A stretch of 64,000 nt of DNA from positions 1 through 64,000 of the forward strand of contig JAYWHR010000051.1 of assembly GCA_043777675.1 (NCBI GenBank), given 5' to 3'. The notes under the pieces are model-generated. The model was not told where the DNA came from and did no database searches. It was given only the letters and a program-made list of their open reading frames with translations. This DNA is from JANMDU01 sp043777675. Lineage in GTDB: Bacteria > Pseudomonadota > Gammaproteobacteria > Burkholderiales > Burkholderiaceae_C. The position numbers and the translations under genes were made by a program. Positions 62,873 through 64,000 of the stretch are shown in pieces (position 1 is the first letter of the stretch; each line of letters starts with the position of its first letter).

Positions 62873-64000
62873 ATGATTATTACCAGCCTGCTCGACACCG
62901 ATTTGTATAAATTCACCATGATGCAAGTGGTGCTGCATCAATTTCCGGGTGCGCAGGTCGAGTACAAATTCAAATGCCGCAATCCGGGCGTGAATCTGGC
63001 GCAATATGCCGATGAGATTCGTGCGGAGATCAAATCGCTGTGCAGCTTAACGTTTACTGAAGACGAGCTAAATTTCTTGCGTGGCATGCGCTTTATTAAA
63101 AGTGATTTTGTCGATTTTCTGGGGCTGTTTCGGCTCAACGAGAAATGGATCTCTGTGCTGCCGCAACCCAACGGAGAGCTAGAAATTTCTGTGCAAGGCC
63201 CGTGGCTTCACACGATCCTTTTTGAGATTCCGGTACTGGCTATCGTGAACGAGGTTTACTTCAAAAATCATAGCGCTTCACGCAGTATTCATGACGGCGA
63301 AGAGCGACTTTTGCATAAAATTTCCCTTCTCAAGACGGTTGAACTGCAAGAGTTGAAGATCGCTGATTACGGCACGCGTAGGCGCTTTTCTAAAGTCTGG
63401 CAAGAGCAAGTCTTACGCACTTTAGTCACGGGCTTAGGTACAAGCTCAACAGGCCAATTCGCCGGCACGAGCAATGTGCATTTCGCACGCACCCTTGGCC
63501 TCACGCCGCTGGGCACGATGGCGCATGAATACCTGCAAGCCGCGCAAGCGCTCGGGCCGCGTTTGCGAGACAGCCAGACCTATGCTTTTGAAAGCTGGGC
63601 CAAGGAATACCGTGGCGATTTAGGTATTGCCCTGAGCGATGTGTATGGCATGAGCGCATTTTTGCGCGACTTCGATATGTATTTCTGCAAGCTGTTTGAC
63701 GGCGCGCGGCATGACAGTGGCGATCCTTTTCTTTGGGGTGAGCGGATGATTGAGCATTACCGCGTTAATCGTGTCGACCCACGCACCAAGACGCTGATCT
63801 TCTCCGATGGCCTGACTGTGCCGCGCACGATTGAGCTGTATCAGCGCTTCAAAGGCCGCTGTTTGCTGGCCTTCGGCATCGGCACAAACCTCACCAACGA
63901 TTTAGGCGATCCACCTGAGCATGTGCCCCTGCAAATCGTGATGAAAATGATCCGTTGCAATGGTCAGCCTGTGGCCAAGCTTTCTGATTCACCCGGCAAA
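62873..64000 (+). CDS. pncB: nicotinate phosphoribosyltransferase (partial, runs off window)
   Basis: 376 residues of an expected ~400 before the window ends; the 3' end is missing. PncB makes nicotinate mononucleotide from nicotinate and PRPP in NAD salvage. Marks: SLLDTDLYKFTMMQVVLHQF at the N terminus, ADYGTRRRFS (the phosphoribosyl-transfer block), GTSNVHFARTLGLTPLGTMAHE with the phosphorylated His, and FDGARHDSGDPFLWGE. The ATG at 62873 is supported by alignment of MIITSLLDTDLYK to the family. It lies 45 bp after blh and could be co-transcribed. Confidence 0.95.
   Translation, partial: MIITSLLDTDLYKFTMMQVVLHQFPGAQVEYKFKCRNPGVNLAQYADEIRAEIKSLCSLTFTEDELNFLRGMRFIKSDFVDFLGLFRLNEKWISVLPQPNGELEISVQGPWLHTILFEIPVLAIVNEVYFKNHSASRSIHDGEERLLHKISLLKTVELQELKIADYGTRRRFSKVWQEQVLRTLVTGLGTSSTGQFAGTSNVHFARTLGLTPLGTMAHEYLQAAQALGPRLRDSQTYAFESWAKEYRGDLGIALSDVYGMSAFLRDFDMYFCKLFDGARHDSGDPFLWGERMIEHYRVNRVDPRTKTLIFSDGLTVPRTIELYQRFKGRCLLAFGIGTNLTNDLGDPPEHVPLQIVMKMIRCNGQPVAKLSDSPGK

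Noticed and set aside
63240..63295. Possible 17th copy of the palindromic repeat in pncB (AATCATAGCGCTTCACGCAG)
   Set aside because: Only part of the arm matches, there is no GCCGGC block, and the residues encoded (IVNEVYFKNHSASRSIHDGE) belong to a conserved part of the enzyme.

Overview
The window looks like the chromosome of a Gram-negative betaproteobacterium of the order Burkholderiales, most likely a freshwater Comamonadaceae. The argument rests on gene order (argB, a HAD pyrimidine nucleotidase and slmA; tRNA-Val, hupB, ppiD and tRNA-His; pgsA beside uvrC), on a very long double-length UvrA, and on a palindromic interspersed repeat of the kind common in that family. Gene density is high, mostly in short operons with 4-bp ATGA overlaps. 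No phage, insertion sequence, CRISPR array or rRNA is visible.

Layout. 0-3.4 kb: slmA, HAD phosphatase, DMT exporter and argB, all leftward. 3.6-7.7 kb: patatin, GNAT, hybrid histidine kinase and NarL-type regulator. 7.8-10.5 kb: a NodIJ-type ABC exporter and psd. 10.6-12.4 kb: a small accessory island bounded by inverted copies of a ~170-bp sequence, holding decayed toxin-antitoxin-like genes. 12.5-22.1 kb: housekeeping genes (amn, an SDR, a cation/proton antiporter, ybdK, anmK, an M23 peptidase, tyrS, dtd). 22.7-25.2 kb: tRNA-His, ppiD, tRNA-Val, hupB. 25.5-30.6 kb: tartrate/malate dehydrogenase, a haloacetate-dehalogenase-like hydrolase, a LysR regulator, a DMT exporter, pgsA and a TonB-like lipoprotein. 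30.7-32.6 kb: uvrC. 32.7-42.7 kb: a leucine-catabolism (liu) locus (both methylcrotonyl-CoA carboxylase subunits, methylglutaconyl-CoA hydratase, HMG-CoA lyase) interrupted by vapBC, dinB-like and lipoprotein/hydrolase genes. 42.7-47.6 kb: small genes and a two-subunit sodium:solute symporter. 47.7-54.5 kb: double UvrA and an LD-carboxypeptidase. 54.8-62.8 kb: a light-use locus. 62.9 kb to the end: pncB, cut by the window edge.

The outstanding region is 54.8-62.8 kb. Three small related proteins of unknown function lie directly upstream of a microbial rhodopsin with an unusual Asp-Thr-Lys (DTK) helix-C signature and no proteorhodopsin-type histidine. A second rhodopsin, a canonical DTE green-type proton-pumping proteorhodopsin, follows behind its own leader. 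Then come crtI, crtB, crtY and blh, which take GGPP through phytoene, lycopene and beta-carotene to retinal, the chromophore of both rhodopsins. The first rhodopsin and its partner proteins may be a light-sensing or regulated-pump unit; this is inference.

A second theme is a roughly 45-bp palindromic repeat found here in 16 copies. Seven are embedded in frame in conserved genes (anmK, uvrC, both carboxylase subunits, uvrA, an LD-carboxypeptidase), mostly at or near domain linkers.
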